Source of the DNA: Fistularia commersonii
Taxonomy: Eukaryota > Chordata > Actinopteri > Syngnathiformes > Fistulariidae
Direction: 5' to 3'
Assembly (NCBI GenBank): GCA_037954325.1
Contig: JBBMNZ010000034.1
Location: 5,919,501 to 5,983,500, forward strand
DNA: 64,000 nucleotides
The position numbers were made by a program, and so were the translations under genes. The notes under the pieces are model-generated. The model was given only the letters and a program-made list of their open reading frames with translations, had not been told where the DNA came from and did no database searches. Numbering within the stretch: position 1 is the first letter of the stretch; each line of letters starts with the position of its first letter. Shown one piece after another: positions 11,801 to 23,895 of the stretch.

Positions 11801-14800
11801 TCATCAGCGCCCGTGCGTCTCGAACAGTCCTTTCTTTGGCATCTATGAAGGCTTTGGCGAACTTTATTCCATAGTTTACATTATCACTGCATCCACCCCA
11901 GTCAAATTCTCCTCTCTCGTCGCTGAATCGTCCCCGTTTGTGTGGGTCACAGTTACATGTCTTGAGCTCTCCCTGGCTGCAGGCACGAGTAAGTGCATAC
12001 ACCACCCCTGCTGAGGAGATGGCATAGACAAATGCGGCTTCACGGCTGCCTGGAACAAAGAGAGATGAAGGGGAGAGAATGTACAAAAGACAGAAACAAA
12101 TTATTCTGAGTTTGCAAAATATCACTCACTCAATGCAGAATGTAGAGTCGGCCTGAAAGTATGATGGAATAGAATATGTTTTCAAAGTCCAAAGACTCGG
12201 AGTTATGCTGCCCACATGTGAGCATATGAACACAGATACACATACTGTCATGCCTAGACCTGGGTTACATCCATCAGAACATGAAGGTGCAGCTGACGGG
12301 GCATATCAGGCCAGATGCGAAGTATAGGACAGCTCTGTTTAAATATTATTATGGAAATAATCCTAGCAGCGGGACTCTCCTCTGCTCACATAAATTGTTT
12401 AAATCCATACACAGTGATACCCCATTAATCAGCACCATAGTGATGTCATGACAGCATTATCTGCCATCGCACTGCTTCCTTAGAATATGACTCATCTATT
12501 ATGTAGCCAAAGACACGGAGAATTAGATATAGTTCTAGCCGTTCTCTGTAGCGTTTGACTGAAAAAAATACATACATAAAACATAGTTACATGGTCCTCT
12601 CAACAAATACTGCCATAACAGCACCCGCACTGTAGTCACCTGAACCTCTGACAAACTATCCAATAGAGAGAATGCTTCGACCTCAGACATATGTCTTCAG
12701 AATGTAATTACGGATTTTCCATTGAAGTTTATGTGGATATTCTTCCCAGTGGTTGATTTCCTCATAACCACATGTCCCGATGAATTAACATCACCCTCAG
12801 GCCGCAATATCATCTACATTTCATTCCGTTACTGGCAGATTGTTCGACCCACTGAGCTCATAAGAGGATAAACCTGTATTTGATAAACTCCCAAGTTCTT
12901 TTATGAAGTGCTCCATGATAACTTTATAATATCGATACCACGGTTGTAAAAGCTCGAGCAAAATGTCGATCGGTTCGTTGTTCAGCGAAATAAGATACGA
13001 AACAGCAGAGAATGTAGATATTTCGTATCTGAATTTTTCCTTGCCAACCGTCTGAACTGGTTCCGAGCCAGAACGGTTTGTGTGATCCAAACTGTGGGTT
13101 CAGCCTTTGCTGGAATGTTTCATTTCGTAAGTGGGGTGAGGACACGGGGGTAGTAGGTGCTGAGGGGGTGTAAACGTGTGGGAGGGCTGGTCATCATTTA
13201 TACCTTTGCTGTTTGTGACAGTGAGAATATCTCTCTAAATATTTACATCTGCGTTACTGTTTATTCCTTTTCACCACACACACACACACACACACACACA
13301 CAGGCTGCGTCTCCATATCTGCTACTTTTCTTCAGGCATTATCGGACCCCACACATCCTTGAAAAGACTGAGGGATGGACAATATTATGCCAGTGTTAGT
13401 GACATCAGACACCACGTTTGCTCATACAAACACATTATTTGGTGCAATTGGCTGCTCAGAGCTTTCAGAGGTGCCACACTGCAGTGGACTGTACCATTTT
13501 TCGATGTAAAAAGCCACGAGTAGGGACGGTCTAAACCCTATATTCGCATTTAATCTGCAGTAAAAATAATTACATCTGAGTGCTGAAGTGCTCCTGCACA
13601 AGAAGTCAATTATTTATCATAATATCATTCCCAACAATAAGGCAGATGATTTTAAGCCACAATCCCGACAACGCGGTCATTGAAATCTACCAGGTATATT
13701 TATGAATTCCATGTTAACAATTGTCAAAAAAAGAAAAAGATTAAATGACTCCAAATACATGTGCACTTGCAGGTATGTATATTTGCAGGATTCTGTTGTA
13801 AAGTTTACAGGTCTGGTGGGAAGTGGAAAAACTGAATGATGGGGCATAAGGCACGAACTTAGTGACTATAAATATTATAGCGGCGCAGTGTATTCGAATA
13901 TTTAAAGGAAAGCTCGTAGAAAACGGCACAGTGAAGCGAGAAGGACAGAATGGAAATGTGCAAAAGGAAAAACGGGAGGGGGATCGTGATAATGGGACGG
14001 CTGAGGTCAGAGCTTGATATCGAGTCTGCTTGCTCGATGATTACACGAAAGTATGAAGGCGCGCAAGTACTTACTTCGTAGTAGGACGCGTCCGAAGACG
14101 GTGTGGTCTCGTTCCAGTGTGCTGCAGTTCCAGCGATGGTGCCTGAACTGATGCTGGCATTCTCTGATCCACTCCTTCGTGCCCTCGCCGATGGCCTGCA
14201 TGATATCTGGGTGGCGATGGCATAGTTGCCGCTGCTTGTTCACCAAGGCTGGGATGTTGTCGCAGATCACACGGGCACCCAGCGCACCAATGTACCTGAA
14301 GAAACGCATGCAGAAAAACACTCCCATAGGCATCTTAGGAATAGAGAGATTTATTTTTATATGTCTGTCATTTTGTTGTTATTATGCCGATGCATTTAAG
14401 AGAAATTGTCACTCACTTTGCACTGTGTGCTGTAATACACGTGCAGCACAGCGCTTGCTGATAGATTACTTTTAATAAATACGCAAAGATTCCCTTAGAT
14501 TTAAAGTGTATACAGTAACGCAGAGACACAGGCACTCATAGATGATGAACGGCATGAAGAAAAACTTCAGCAACTGTCTGCTGTGAATCACAGTTCACAA
14601 CACTTTACAGTTCAAGGTTTGCGAGTAGGAGCTCGGAGGAAACCATTTTCTCCGCTCTCCAAATAAATAAGCACTTAACCTCTCCACACAAGACCTGCTT
14701 ATGCATGGACGTTAAATGCCTCCCAAAAGGATTGTTGAAATCACGTTATCACAAATCAGAGGAAGAAGTCTAAGGCCTCTAATACCTCTGTCAATCAGAG

Positions 14801-16954
14801 AACCCTTTTATTCATTTCACTCCCCTCCGACTTCTGTTCATATATCTTTTATTCCCTTCCCAATACGACCGATCTGGAACATGGTGCCGAGGTGTTTTAA
14901 GGTAAAACGCGCCTCACGTTGCCTTGTTTCGAGCGGTGCGGTTGCCGCAAGGGTTGTGGCGGTTGAGTGAGAGGAGGTCACGGAGCGTGTAGCTGTGTGG
15001 TCCTGTTTTACGATGTCAGGCAAGACGATGGAGACTCGAGGCTCTCTATTCCCCAAAGTGGGATTAGAGAACAGAATAAGAACAGAGTGCTCATCAAAGG
15101 AAAGGGCCAAAGTGGCAATTCACACTTCATTTCTTTTCTCCCTTTTTTTTCCCTTCCGCCGAGAGTCAAGAGGACTTGAGGATTTTATGAGATTGTAAAT
15201 CACTACCCACGGGTCTAAAACAACAAGCTTGTAAAGCCCTGTGGCTATACTGTGAATCATAAGTGACAGAGACAAATCATGTCGGGCGGGGGGGGGGCTC
15301 GGGTTTTTCTTCTGCCACGCCATCTTTTACAAGATAACCCAAGGTAATTTCGTGACATATTAATTTGCTGTTTGTGACAGATGAAATCGTCCCCATCGCA
15401 CAAAATGACAGGAGATTGCAATTTCGAGCACATCGATGTGGTGCTTTTATGTCACATTAGAAAATGTCATCGTCACTTTGCAAAACCCTGCGCTTTGTTT
15501 TGGTTGTTTAAAGATCCACATCCGCCCAGGAGACCAATTCATTGTGGAAAACACTTAAACGCTGTATCTCCTCCACTCCAGCACAAGCCAAAGCCTTCAC
15601 ACACACACTCTCTCCGCCATTCCCCATAACTGCTTTTAATCTACACAAACTATTAGGCATTCCATCACTCCTATACCCGCCCACACACAGGCACTTCTCC
15701 TATAAACACACTCACACAACCACACACGGACATTTTCACGTATGTTACTGCTGCGGGGTTTGAGATTTTTTTTTTTTTTCCCACCTGTACTATGGATGGC
15801 TGGTTTGGGGTTGTGAATTCATTTGGGAGGGAGAGAGAGGAAGAGAGAGAAAGAAAGAGTGACGGAGAGAGACAGAGAGAGAGACGGAGAGAGTACCTGG
15901 TGGTAAATTAATGACTGCTCTGCCTCGTCTAATGCAGGCTCCAGCTGAGCTGAGCACACGTTCCGCCATAAATAAAATTTATCACTTTATTATTGTCATT
16001 ACTATTATTGCTCAATATGGCGGGGCAGCAAATTGACAGAATTAAAGAGGAAAGAAATTTAAAAAAAAAGGACTTTTAGATACACAGTGCTGTGTCTCAT
16101 CTCATCCAGTGGCTCACAGCCTGCGTGATTTTTTTTGTTTTTCTTTTTTTTCCAGGTACTTGACCATTTTACCCCCCTTTTTTCTCAATAAACTGGATCA
16201 GAATGAAATGATGACAGAATAACACAATAACACATTTTTCTTTGCAGTCATGACCCCATAAATTAAAACAAAAATCATAATTATGAGGCCGTGCACTCAT
16301 TCGTGGAAAAACATTATTCGCCCATTTAGGTGATTTTAATGAACTCCACTGTGGTGAAAAAAAAAAAAAAAAAAAAAAGATTTACCGGAAAAAAATGTTC
16401 CAGTTGTGCAAGAAAAAAATACAATAAAAGTTAAAAAAAAGTGATCACCAGCAATGTCTATTGGCAAACACAGCAATGATAAATAACTGAACGCAAACAA
16501 GTATTATGGCCTGTCTAATCCTACAGACATTTATTTATCTTTGCTTTGAAGAAGGCCCATTAAAATGAACTCAGTTCAGATTTAACAGCTTTAATAGTCC
16601 ACGTTAAATGTTATTGCTGATATTGACTTTCCAAATCACTTTCTAATAATAATAATAATGATAACGATAATTGGGAACATTATGAATATTATCTTCTCAG
16701 ATTCGTCTTTCATATGCGACAGTGTTATTGCAGGTAGGCCAAGATGCGTGTGACGGATGCAGATCAACTCACCACCACGATGAGTCCACTCGCGGCGTGA
16801 CCACCAGCAACAGCAGCACACACGCGCAATAAATCCTCGAACCGGCACCGGCGCTCTGGCACGACGAAGTCCGGGATGAGAGTCGGACGCCCGCCGAGCC
16901 GCAACTCCGAATCCGCGCCGCCCGCAGGCTCAGAATCCGATTGAAGCCCAGCAT
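8838..16954 (-). CDS. wnt2b: Wnt2b secreted signalling glycoprotein, five coding exons
   Basis: Secreted lipid-modified ligand of Frizzled/LRP receptors. Coding exons in transcript order: 16954-16773, 14295-14075, 12049-11772, 10856-10592, 9067-8838. All have GT/AG borders and keep frame, giving 391 residues, the usual WNT2B length. Exon 1 starts MLGFNRILSL and carries a hydrophobic leader (CVLLLLVV) ending RVDSSWW. Exon 2 has GARVICDNIP and FRHHRWNC. Exon 3 has FVYAISSAGV and FDWGGCSDN. Exon 4 holds CKCHGVSGSC, whose serine is the site acylated by Porcupine. Exon 5 has the Cys-rich end and finishes KAPKRAEWLDQT, which fits Wnt2b rather than Wnt2. Teleosts may carry two copies (2ba and 2bb), and I cannot tell which this is. 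Introns contain CA/TG microsatellites and a poly-A tract but no other gene. Confidence 0.95.
10327..10351. repeat. (TG)n microsatellite in wnt2b intron 4
   Basis: About twelve TG units lie between wnt2b coding exons 4 and 5. Confidence 0.9.
13274..13302. repeat. (CA)n microsatellite in wnt2b intron 2
   Basis: About fourteen CA units lie between wnt2b coding exons 2 and 3. Confidence 0.9.
16358..16380. repeat. Poly-A tract in wnt2b intron 1
   Basis: An uninterrupted A run of about 20 bases in A-rich surroundings. It could be a tail left by a retroelement, but no element body is recognisable beside it. Confidence 0.7.
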
Positions 16955-17180
16955 GGTTCCGCTCGTCCCACCGCACCGAAAAAGAATCGGATCGCACTTT
17001 TTTTTTTTTTTTAATTTTTCTCTTTACGGCTGAGTTTTGGGGTGTGAGGTTGGTTCAGCACACAAGCAGCGGGCCTCCCGATCCCGTGTGCGGCTCCATG
17101 GTGCGTCACCGTCAGGCGTGAGAGACGCGCGTCTCCGGTGCCATGTGCGCACCGGGCGGCTCTCCGTTCAGCTTCTGCAC
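16760..17180 (-). promoter_or_regulatory. CpG-rich first exon and 5' flank of wnt2b
   Basis: CpG dinucleotides are far more frequent here than in the surrounding AT-rich DNA, for example in the first coding exon at 16773-16954 and at 17080-17170. This is the pattern of an unmethylated promoter region. A T run at 16999-17013 (A run in the 5' UTR) interrupts it. I did not identify a TATA box or exact start site. Confidence 0.45.
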
Positions 17181-17439
17181 AGCAAGTGCCTGTTAGGGTT
17201 ACGTTATCCTTTCTTTTTCTTTTTATTTATTATTTTTTTTATTTATTTCGGACCAGATTTAACGCAGAAATAGGGTCCGGATTACAGAGTGGAGCCTCTT
17301 CATCTACCTTATTAAAAAAAAAAAAAAAAAGTTGGTAAAATGCCGAGACAACCGCGGTTGTCTCCTCAGCGCTGGATCCGATGCTCGGACAGGACCTCTC
17401 CTTTATCAGCGCGCCGAGGCTGGAGTCAGAACTGAGAGG

Positions 17440-17455
17440 GAAGGAGAGAGAGAAA

Positions 17456-17504
<49 letters not shown>

Positions 17505-17598
17505 GGGAGGGCTCGCCGTTGACAGATCCTCTCGCCCATTGGGTAGATAGGGGTTACAGAGTTTGACTAGGAAGGCGATATTAAAGAGGGATGGATGG

Positions 17599-17648
<50 letters not shown>

Positions 17649-17650
17649 CT
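17440..17650. repeat. (GA)n and (GT)n microsatellites upstream of wnt2b
   Basis: A GA tract (about 17448-17502) and, after about 95 bases, a GT tract of roughly 25 units (17598-17647). Both lie within 700 bases upstream of the wnt2b start codon, so length variation could affect the promoter. That effect is inference. Confidence 0.9.
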
Positions 17651-19650
17651 CGGGGTGATGCTAAGGTAGGGGAGACTTTGATGCCCTAATGATTTTTTTT
17701 AAACAAAAATGGATGGCTTCAGTTATTGGAATTTCTGATAACGGATAAGAATAGTAGCAGGTAGATATTTAAAACTACAATTATTGTCCTCTCATTTACA
17801 GTATATATATATATATACAACCAAGACTACTATTCCGCATGAAAATTAAAAAAAGAATAATAATAATACAAGCAATTAAAAAATTGCAACCCTAATCTAT
17901 TCCAAGCTGCCATTATGGTTTGATATGTTATATTTCCATGAATAGAGACTGCATTTGGTTTAGAATTTTGCTTAACTTCAGACAAGGAATAAGAGGAATA
18001 TTAGCATCCGTTGATATGTGTTTACCCTCATGAGTGGGAAAAACGAAATGAAGAAACTGAACACAAAAATTTGTTGGCAAACTTTGCTTAATCATTATGA
18101 TTATTTATACAAGTAATGGCTGCAGCCTTGCACCACCTAAAGCACAGCAGGAGTATAAGTCGAAGAAAAAAAAGCAGGGAATGTGGGACTGAGAGAGCAG
18201 AGCCAAATCGTCCAGTGGAACAGCACTATGGCTTAAATATGAACCACATGTGTAAGACAGAGTGCTGAGACAGCAGTGAAATAAAGCATGCATACACACA
18301 TACAGCCAATGTCCATTGTTCCCAGAGGACGACCATCCTTACCTTTTCTGTGCTGTGAAAATGTGCATCTTTTCAGGCCCTCCTCGGGCTCGACGGCTCA
18401 CTGTCATCCATCCGCAAATCAAAGAGGTTTGGGTATTTCCTTGAATGGCTCCTGACAGAAAATCCAATATGTGTAACCATTGTCAAGTCTGTTTATTGAG
18501 GGCGGTTGATACATACTCTTCGCCGCTGTAGACTTCTCGGGAAATTTGTGATATCGGATTGAGAGTGCTACAGGTGATTCAGCTGACCCAGTAATTCTAA
18601 CCAACAAGTAAACAAATCAGGAAAATCCCTATCGGAATTGAAACTATTAGAATTAGCTATAGTTGTCGCAAACTGCCATTTCATCAAAAGCTTGAGAAAA
18701 CAGTTCTAGTGTTTATGCCAAAGCTAGCGTTTAACCTAAGCTTCTTTTAGAGACATTTGTATTTCTGCTTAGAGCTTGGCAAGCTGCTATCAGAATGGGG
18801 CACACACACACACACACACATACGCACTCATGCAGACAAGCACTTTTTCAAAGGCAGGCACATGCACAAACACAGAGACTGGAGTGGGTACAGGTTTGCA
18901 AGAGGCCATGAGGTGAGGGAAAGAAGCTAAGCTCTGGTGAATATTTTTGCGCCGCAGCTTAGCTCTCAATTTTCTGCTAAATCAAAAGGAATTAGGGAAG
19001 CACAAACAGGGCTGAGTTATGCTCTCTCATGGGGCCAGAGCTGGAACAGACTTTCTCTCTCTTTCTCTTTCCCAGCCTGTGAACTTGACCTCAGCTTTCT
19101 CTTCATAAACAATAACAGAGTCAAGTGCCTTCTTGTCAGTTGGAGGAAAAGTTTGCCCCGATGTGCGAGATCCAATCTGGCATCCATCTGATGTAGGGGG
19201 GTCGCTGCATCTAGATGCTGCACGGGGGAGCGAAAGGGGGGGTGGGATAAAGGTGCGAATTACAGAGGCAGAGGGTTTTCACCTAATCCAATTGATTTCT
19301 CTGTTGATACATCGTAATCACCCGGGATTATTTCTAAAAGGAAAGCTGTAGTAACGAAATGAAATATGCTGAATGAACCAAGCTTCCGATGCGAGGTCGC
19401 GTCGGATGACTCGGACTAATGGCCCGGTGATGTGTCCCGTGTGGAAATAATGCACGTGGGCCGTCATCGGGCGGGCGGTCCGGGGATGAGCTCAGCGTAT
19501 ATTCCCACTCCCTGGCAGGCAGCAGCAGGGAGGACAGTCTATTGTCAAGCATGGCTCGGTTCCCGTACTAATAGACCCGCGGAGGAGCAGGTGGAAGCAA
19601 GTGAGGGAAAGTGCCATTACAGTATGAAGTTATTTCATGTCAAGTATCAG
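17651..19650. other. Non-coding, no gene recognised
   Basis: AT-rich spacer. A short TA run lies at 17803-17817 and a CA run at 18800-18821. The open frames are short and lack domains. Confidence 0.45.
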
Positions 19651-19654
19651 CAAA

Positions 19655-19968
19655 TAGGGGGCGCCGCAGTGGCGCAGTGGTTCGCCCCTTCTAGTTTGCA
19701 TGTTCTCCCCTGTGTCCACGTGGGTTTCCTCCAGTTTCCTCCCACTGTCCAAATACATGCAGCAGGTTTATTGGAGTTGTGTGAATGAAAAAGTGAAAAA
19801 GTGGTCAAAAGTCTCTATATGGTGTGTAAATGATTGCGACTGAGTGTTTTTCTCTCTAAGTGCCCCAGTGGTTGCTTGGTGAGTGGTACCCCGCCAGCAG
19901 AAACAGGCAAAAGCACCCCCACGGCCATGAGTTCAGGATAGGCTGTAATGAATGAATGAATGAATGAA
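19655..19968 (+). mobile_element. SINE-like insertion with target-site duplication
   Basis: The element contains the widespread fish SINE signature: an opening GCGCAGTGGTT tRNA-like segment, then TTTGCATGTTCTCCCC, GTGGGTTTCCTCC and TTTCCTCCCACTGTCC, then ACATGCAGCAGGTTTATTGG. It ends in a GAAT tail of about six units. The flanks carry the direct repeat TATCAGCAAA (19645-19654 and 19969-19978), as expected for target-primed insertion. The tRNA-derived head is partly deleted. The open frame crossing it is not a gene. Confidence 0.75.
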
Positions 19969-19979
19969 TATCAGCAAAA

Positions 19980-20625
19980 CATGCAGGTATAACAGAAAAA
20001 AAGTTTTCTTTTCACATTCATGCACATTCGCATCCATGCGTTTGTGACTGTGGCGATCTCATCGCTGATAATTATTATTATTGCTATCATTGCTATTATT
20101 TCTATTTAACCATCACGTTATTGTGTTTCAAAACTGAAGCAGTACAAACTCTAATCTTTAATGAAATTGTGATTACTTCTTCACTTTTTGTGAGAGATAA
20201 GCCCGAGATTTATTTTACCAAAACTTTATGTGTAAAAGACAAGTAATTGAATGTTGTCGGTAGATGTTAGGGTGTCATAGAAGGATATTTCGTACGCAAT
20301 CGATCCGAACTCAACCTCTTATGGTTATTATGTGTAAGGTAATCAGAGAACTGGTGAAGGAAAAGATCAACACGTATTGTTTTCCAAGAGAAAATTCCAA
20401 TTAAGTTTGAATTCCTGCTGTATTATTTATTGGAGACTGTTGTAATATCCTTCTAAAAAGTGTACAGTCATGTGAAAATATATTAGTCAGAATTAAGTAT
20501 TTTTTTTCTTTTTTTTTCATAATATTGAAACGATGGAAACCCAGGTGCATTCTCTATAGAGCCGATAAAAGGTCAGAATATAACAAACCCTAAAAATACA
20601 CTGCCCTCCACAGACAGAACCGCCT
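19980..20625. other. Non-coding, AT-rich
   Basis: AT-rich, with ATT repeats near 20069-20090. The segment ACAGTCATGTGAAAATAT at about 20463 resembles the terminus of some dispersed fish repeats, but I could not define an element. Confidence 0.4.
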
Positions 20626-20627
20626 CA

Positions 20628-20628
20628 A

Positions 20629-20660
<32 letters not shown>

Positions 20661-20726
20661 TGTGTGCGTGCATGCGTGCGTGTGTGCGTGCATGTGTGTG
20701 TGCGTGTGCGCGCGTGTGTGTGCATT
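20628..20726. repeat. (TG)n / (TGCG)n microsatellite
   Basis: A TG-rich tract with interspersed CG and CATG steps. It generates Cys/Val frames on one strand and His/Thr frames on the other, none of them real. A CA tract follows at 21027-21053. Confidence 0.95.
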
Positions 20727-21287
20727 TTGTTTGCATACATTCTCGCGTACAAGCCGGACCACCAGATCTGTGATAATTTATTGTTTTGTAAATTTAGATC
20801 TGTTGACAGAATTGAAATGGCTAAAGCAAACACTGGGTCTCGGGGATGGGGTGTCTCAGAGGCTTCCGAAAGGACCAGCAAGCTCTCACAGCAGGTCGAA
20901 GTCTGATGACGACCCTCCGCCCCCTCACCTCCACCCCCCTCACAAAGGGGGGTGGACATGAAATGAAGATGAAATTTCTGTTGCAAGTGCAAAAACCAAT
21001 CTCTCTCTCACTCTCTCCCTCTCCCTCACACACACACACGCAAATACACACACAATTGTTGCCACACTATGTAACCTACGTTACATCATGGCTGGCCTCT
21101 TTAGAGCTAAGCTCTGCATCCATGTGACCCTTTCTTTCTTTATCCCCAGGATAGCCTGGCAGTAATGGATTTTAATAGCTGCTGCGAACACACAAAGTTT
21201 AGGTATGTGACGGTGATAACTCTATAATAAAATGTTTACCGGGTCATCGGTGGCTGCTGTCATGCTGAATGAATTCAAAGCATTCAT

Positions 21288-21316
21288 GCGAGTTCATGCG
21301 CATTGCATGAACTCGC
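21288..21316. repeat. Perfect 12-bp inverted repeat (hairpin)
   Basis: GCGAGTTCATGC at 21288-21299 and its exact reverse complement at 21305-21316 are separated by five bases (GCATT). The stem is perfect. No known element or RNA gene surrounds it. Confidence 0.9.
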
Positions 21317-21329
21317 ACAAGCGCGCGCG

Positions 21330-22410
21330 CACACACCGACACATACTGGGACTAAGACTGTCGAGCAGGTGACACAAATGAGATCAGAAGGATATTGGAG
21401 ACATTGTGGCTTCTTTGATGTTTAACACATCTCAGAAACTTCTTAGGGGGAAAAAAAAGCTGACCTGATCCCCTGACAATAGTGGGACAGTGATACACGC
21501 CGACAAAAATAAGCAGGCATACATCATTTATATGAGATGGGTTAGACTGAGATAATGGAAATCCCATTGCCTTAGTTCACATTTCAGTGCTAAACCTTTA
21601 ACATTTCAAACGTGATGTTCAACAGCGGTCCAAGTTGAGGTTTACTGTGACGGATTCGTGTCCTATTTTTCTTAAAATGTAGGGTCTTCTTGCTTCCTCT
21701 GTGTGGAACTTGGTTCGTGCCGAACGGTTTGCTGTGGGACGTTGATCGAGAGCACAGGCACATGGCGAATGGCTGAGGTAGCGCAGTGAATCAGAATGCT
21801 GACGCAGTTTGTTTCCTGTTTGTCTTATTGCTGGAATAATCAAAAGTTTATTTTCGGTAAAATGACCAACTCGAAGCTCTATTTAGAATTCCCAGAGTTG
21901 GTATTCTTGCAGTCACCGGCCTCTCAACAGATATCAAAATGAGGATCAGTAAATGTATAGTGAAAATAGTAGTGTAACTGTCATTATATCCAAGTAGATT
22001 AAAATAGTGTGGCTCCTGCAGTGCCTTAAATTACCCAGCACATGACGCTCCGTCTATACTTGAGGCTGAACCAGAATGTGTTTTGCAAAGAAAACTGATT
22101 TAAACTATTTAATCATTCACAAGTATTTACATTTTATTTTTTATATGCGCACATTTATTTGTTGAACACGTCAGCCGCACCCACGATCAACATTATGAAA
22201 TGTCCAGAACAAAGAATAAGCACTCGCCATATCAAGACAGACAACTTCCGTCTCTATTCAGCTACATGCTCCTCAAGGTTTTTGCCATGAAACTGCTTAT
22301 TTATCACAGCAACTATATGCTGGATTGTTGACGTCCGGTCAATGGTTTAATTATTGGATCTATTACATTTTTGTGTTTATAAATTGGCAGAGCATGTTAC
22401 CCATACTTTG
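21330..22410. other. Non-coding, no gene recognised
   Basis: Short unsupported frames only. I see no repeats or RNA genes. Confidence 0.4.
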
Positions 22411-22417
22411 ATAGGGT

Positions 22418-22490
22418 CCAGGCCCACTGCAACACTGGGGGCAGGATTAGATAATTGGTAATGAATGAAAAATTACGTGAATGAATAAAT
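22418..22490 (+). mobile_element. Fragment of a SINE-like 3' tail
   Basis: GATAGGGTCCAGGCCC, then CACTGCAACACTGG and GGATTAGATAATTGG, ending in AATGAATGAA-type units. This resembles the 3' part of the common fish SINE-like repeat whose larger copy lies at 19655-19968. The head is absent. Confidence 0.45.
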
Positions 22491-22499
22491 GATTGTTAA

Positions 22500-23821
22500 C
22501 CATGGCTTTGGTGCTCTGGTTTGTTCAGATAATGTCAGATAATTCTGGAAATTAACTGATGTGATGATGAACACCTGGATTCACTGAGCAAATAATGTAC
22601 GGTCCAACAATGGACATAAAAAGACTGAGTTTCTAACTTTAGATAGCTCCGCGATGAAAATGGTTACCATAGTAGTCTGGAAGAGAATGTTTAGCATGAA
22701 AAGAATCACTTTTATTGATGAACCCTGCGACTTTAAGTCTATAGGTTCACTTTCATCACACTAATTCAACCAGTCTGTTGATAACTTGAGAAGGACCCCC
22801 GTTTCATTTCTTCTGTCTTTAAACTTCCAATATACATTACTTTAGGTTTACTGCACAGCACCAAAAAACGGACAGATAGTTACCACTTAACTAAAGGTAA
22901 AATGTTCTCTTTAAACTTTAGCACTATATCAAGCACATCAGAGAGAAAACAGTTTGTCTTGTGTCCAGAAGGTCAAAGACAAAGAGGTACCGTTGGCAAA
23001 GACTGAATTGGCCATGGCTTCAAAGAGGGCTTCAGCAATAACTTAGTGCTGATATTGGTTTCGGCTTCAGCTGCATGTTTAGGCAATGCATACTGACAAT
23101 CCCTTTAGAAATACAACTTTAGCATATATTTAGTCTCGCAAAACCATATTTTTCTTCCACATCTCCTCTCTTAATGAGGCTGGCTGAGCTGTAAGAGATT
23201 CTTGCGAAGCTTCCAGCAAGTCCTGAGAACGAAAACTGAAAACACTTCACTCTGTCAGGCCCTTTCTTCGCTGAGATAAATCTTCGACAGCGTCAACAGA
23301 ATACATACAGATACAAATCCAGATGTCAATGCATCCATTGAGGATCGATTCACATACACCAGGCATGATCGGGGACACTTGTCCATATTCATATGTTGTA
23401 TGACTACCTATGGATTATATATTTTAACTACATTGATCCACATTCCTCTTCCCTTTGCCCATAAATTATATTTAAGAATGATAAAATGTTGATATTCAAT
23501 CTGGTTGATGCAGTCAATGCTACGTGACGTGACATATTTTAATCAGATGAGAACTTTTATGTTAAGTGAGTGGTGGATTTACAGTACTGCATACTGAGAG
23601 GGAAACAAAGCCTGCTGCCTTACTGGGATTTATTTTCTATACAAAAAAAAAAAAAATGGAGTCATTTCAACCATGTCACTGGATGAGATAATATACCCTG
23701 ATAGTTTTTTTTTTTTTCCCTTCAGATTCATCAGTTGGCCAAAATAATAATTAACCACAACAAATAGTTATTACAATATTCAAACAAAATATTTTGATAG
23801 CTAGCTATCTGTGTGATTGAT

Positions 23822-23895
<74 letters not shown>

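Noticed and set aside
20573..20992. 139-codon minus-strand frame
   Set aside because: Mostly Thr/His repeats from the TG microsatellite.
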